Notes under the pieces: model-generated
Database searches by the model: none
What the model saw: the letters and a program-made list of their open reading frames with translations, nothing else
What the model was told of the DNA's origin: nothing
In this document: piece after piece, positions 62,898-64,000 of the stretch
How the letters are laid out: every line of letters begins with the position of its first letter
How positions within the stretch are numbered: the first letter of the stretch is position 1
DNA from: Photorhabdus namnaonensis
GTDB lineage: Bacteria; Pseudomonadota; Gammaproteobacteria; Enterobacterales; Enterobacteriaceae
Assembly (NCBI RefSeq): GCF_001684335.1
Contig: NZ_LOIC01000020.1
Location: 1-64,000, forward strand
Length of the DNA: 64,000 nt
Direction: 5' to 3'
Position numbers and translations under genes: made by a program

Positions 62898-64000
62898 TTA
62901 CTTACACGGCCCTTCCCCCAAACCGGAAATAATCGCTTCGCCAATGGCAGCTATCGCCTGCCGCGCATCATCGCCATTAGCAGTAATATGAAGCCGATGC
63001 CCTTTTTTAGCGCCCAATGCCATGATTTTCATCAAACTGCGGCCGTTTACCGGTTGACCGACGCCATCAAGATTGATGATGGTAATTTCACTGGAAAATT
63101 GCCGGATAACATTAACCAACACGGCGCCAGGGCGAGTATGTAAGCCATGTTCGTTGCACAGGACAAATTCTCCACTGGATATCGCGCTCCGCGCCTGTAC
63201 GCCACTGGTCAGTAATGCCAGCACTGTCGGCGCATCAGCTTTCAGCAAACATTCCGCTTTTTGTGCTAATAGCAAGTTACCCAGGCGATGTAACACATTT
63301 AGCGGCTGGTCGTCAGCAACCGCAACGGTCAATAACATCACCACCGGTTCGTTGTCCCGCGTGAACAATCGGCTCACTGCCACAGCGCTGGTTAAATTAC
63401 CTTCGGGACTATCGCTTAACCAAATGCCCTGCCCAAGATCCAATGGCTTACTGTTAATCACTTTGCTGACAAAAGTCGTATCCACCGCCCCCGCTTGCTG
63501 TAACCGCCCGGCATTTAATGCCTGTAGCGTCATCAAATCGCGGGCGTTAACATCTAGCGTAATCAGGCTGGTATCGAATTTAAACTCAGGCTGCTGAGCT
63601 TCGCCCATTAGCAATCTATGTAGTGCCTGTGCTGACTCAATTGTTTTTAGCTGCCCGGCAATACGATCATCGCTCAGTAGGTGCGTTAACTGACGCAGTA
63701 GTGCCAAATGTTCATCGGAACGGGCGGCGATACCAATAACCATATAACACATCGCCCCTTGATCCCATTCAACACCCTGTGAAAAGTGAAATACCTGTAC
63801 ATCGGTTTTCATGACCAGATCGCGAGTATCTAGCGTGCCATGTGGAATGGCGATACCGTTGCCAAGGTAGGTAGAAATTTGATTTTCACGTTGCAACATG
63901 CCGTCAACATAGGCATCGCTGACATTACCATTAGCGGCTAACATAGCCGCTACCTGACGAATAGCATCCTCTTTACTGGTTGCAATTGCGCCAGTATGGA
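62898..64000 (-). CDS. fruB: Fructose PTS protein FruB (IIA-HPr, diphosphoryl transfer protein), 5' end outside window
   Basis: 367 codons visible. IIA(Fru) with the active His in [16 protein letters not shown], a central linker ([39 protein letters not shown]), and an HPr-like FPr domain with His in [15 protein letters not shown] and [17 protein letters not shown]. It passes phosphate to FruA. The reading frame continues off the right edge ([13 protein letters not shown]); fewer than 20 residues should be missing. Confidence 0.95.
   Translation of the reverse strand, partial: HTGAIATSKEDAIRQVAAMLAANGNVSDAYVDGMLQRENQISTYLGNGIAIPHGTLDTRDLVMKTDVQVFHFSQGVEWDQGAMCYMVIGIAARSDEHLALLRQLTHLLSDDRIAGQLKTIESAQALHRLLMGEAQQPEFKFDTSLITLDVNARDLMTLQALNAGRLQQAGAVDTTFVSKVINSKPLDLGQGIWLSDSPEGNLTSAVAVSRLFTRDNEPVVMLLTVAVADDQPLNVLHRLGNLLLAQKAECLLKADAPTVLALLTSGVQARSAISSGEFVLCNEHGLHTRPGAVLVNVIRQFSSEITIINLDGVGQPVNGRSLMKIMALGAKKGHRLHITANGDDARQAIAAIGEAIISGLGEGPCK

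Overview
The window looks like chromosomal DNA of Photorhabdus or a close relative (Morganellaceae, Enterobacterales). Housekeeping blocks keep the enterobacterial order: pth-ychF; yecF / uvrY-uvrC-pgsA followed by tRNA-Gly, tRNA-Cys and tRNA-Leu; and a yhf operon next to fru genes. Accessory content includes a tandem cluster of PAS4-LuxR regulators, isolated phage tail-fibre cassettes, type I-F CRISPR arrays and an ERIC-type element. Genus assignment is inference; no marker gene was compared.

Layout. 1-2.2 kb: inverse autotransporter (invasin-like), cut by the window edge. 2.5-4.4 kb: isolated tail-fibre gene between 22-bp direct repeats. 4.7-6.5 kb: pth-ychF. 6.9-10.6 kb: a secreted SnoaL-like protein, two paralogous unknown proteins and a decayed vapBC. 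10.6-14.7 kb: MocR-type regulator divergent from a cioAB cytochrome bd operon with a DUF2474 peptide. 14.7-18.2 kb: NarX-like kinase, Fur-boxed siderophore-interacting protein, a toxin-antitoxin pair. 18.3-20.9 kb: IS fragment, phoH, EndA-type nuclease. 21-24 kb: tail-fibre, collar and assembly genes. 24.3-27.6 kb: aqpZ, two UspF-like proteins around a small membrane protein, yecF. 28-31.6 kb: uvrY-uvrC-pgsA and three tRNAs. 31.8-36.2 kb: more fibre cassettes, one a collar/assembly fusion, and CRISPR array 1 lodged in broken fibre DNA. 36.7-38.2 kb: acetyltransferase and a probable surface-glycan gene. 38.4-38.9 kb: CRISPR array 2. 39.7-54.3 kb: fourteen intact PAS4-LuxR genes, six 5' mini-gene remnants and one 5'-truncated copy. 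54.5-61.0 kb: yhfZ-Y-X-php-U-T-S without yhfW. 61.2-64 kb: fruA and fruB with only the 3' tail of fruK between them.

How it fits together. Two kinds of repeated, shuffled gene dominate. The fibre cassettes share about 100 N-terminal residues and mostly a promoter box, while their C-termini differ; some are fused, truncated or reduced to fragments. The LuxR cluster grew by tandem duplication: an approximately 975-bp unit (one full gene plus the first 45-70 codons of another) recurs at even spacing and all mini-genes share one junction, which looks like one unequal crossover followed by amplification. In these genes the DNA-binding half is nearly uniform and the PAS4 half varies, as expected for many sensors acting on similar DNA sites. 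Smaller points of interest are the fruK deletion scar, two CRISPR arrays without cas genes here, and direct repeats 30 bp apart between the MocR regulator and cioAB.
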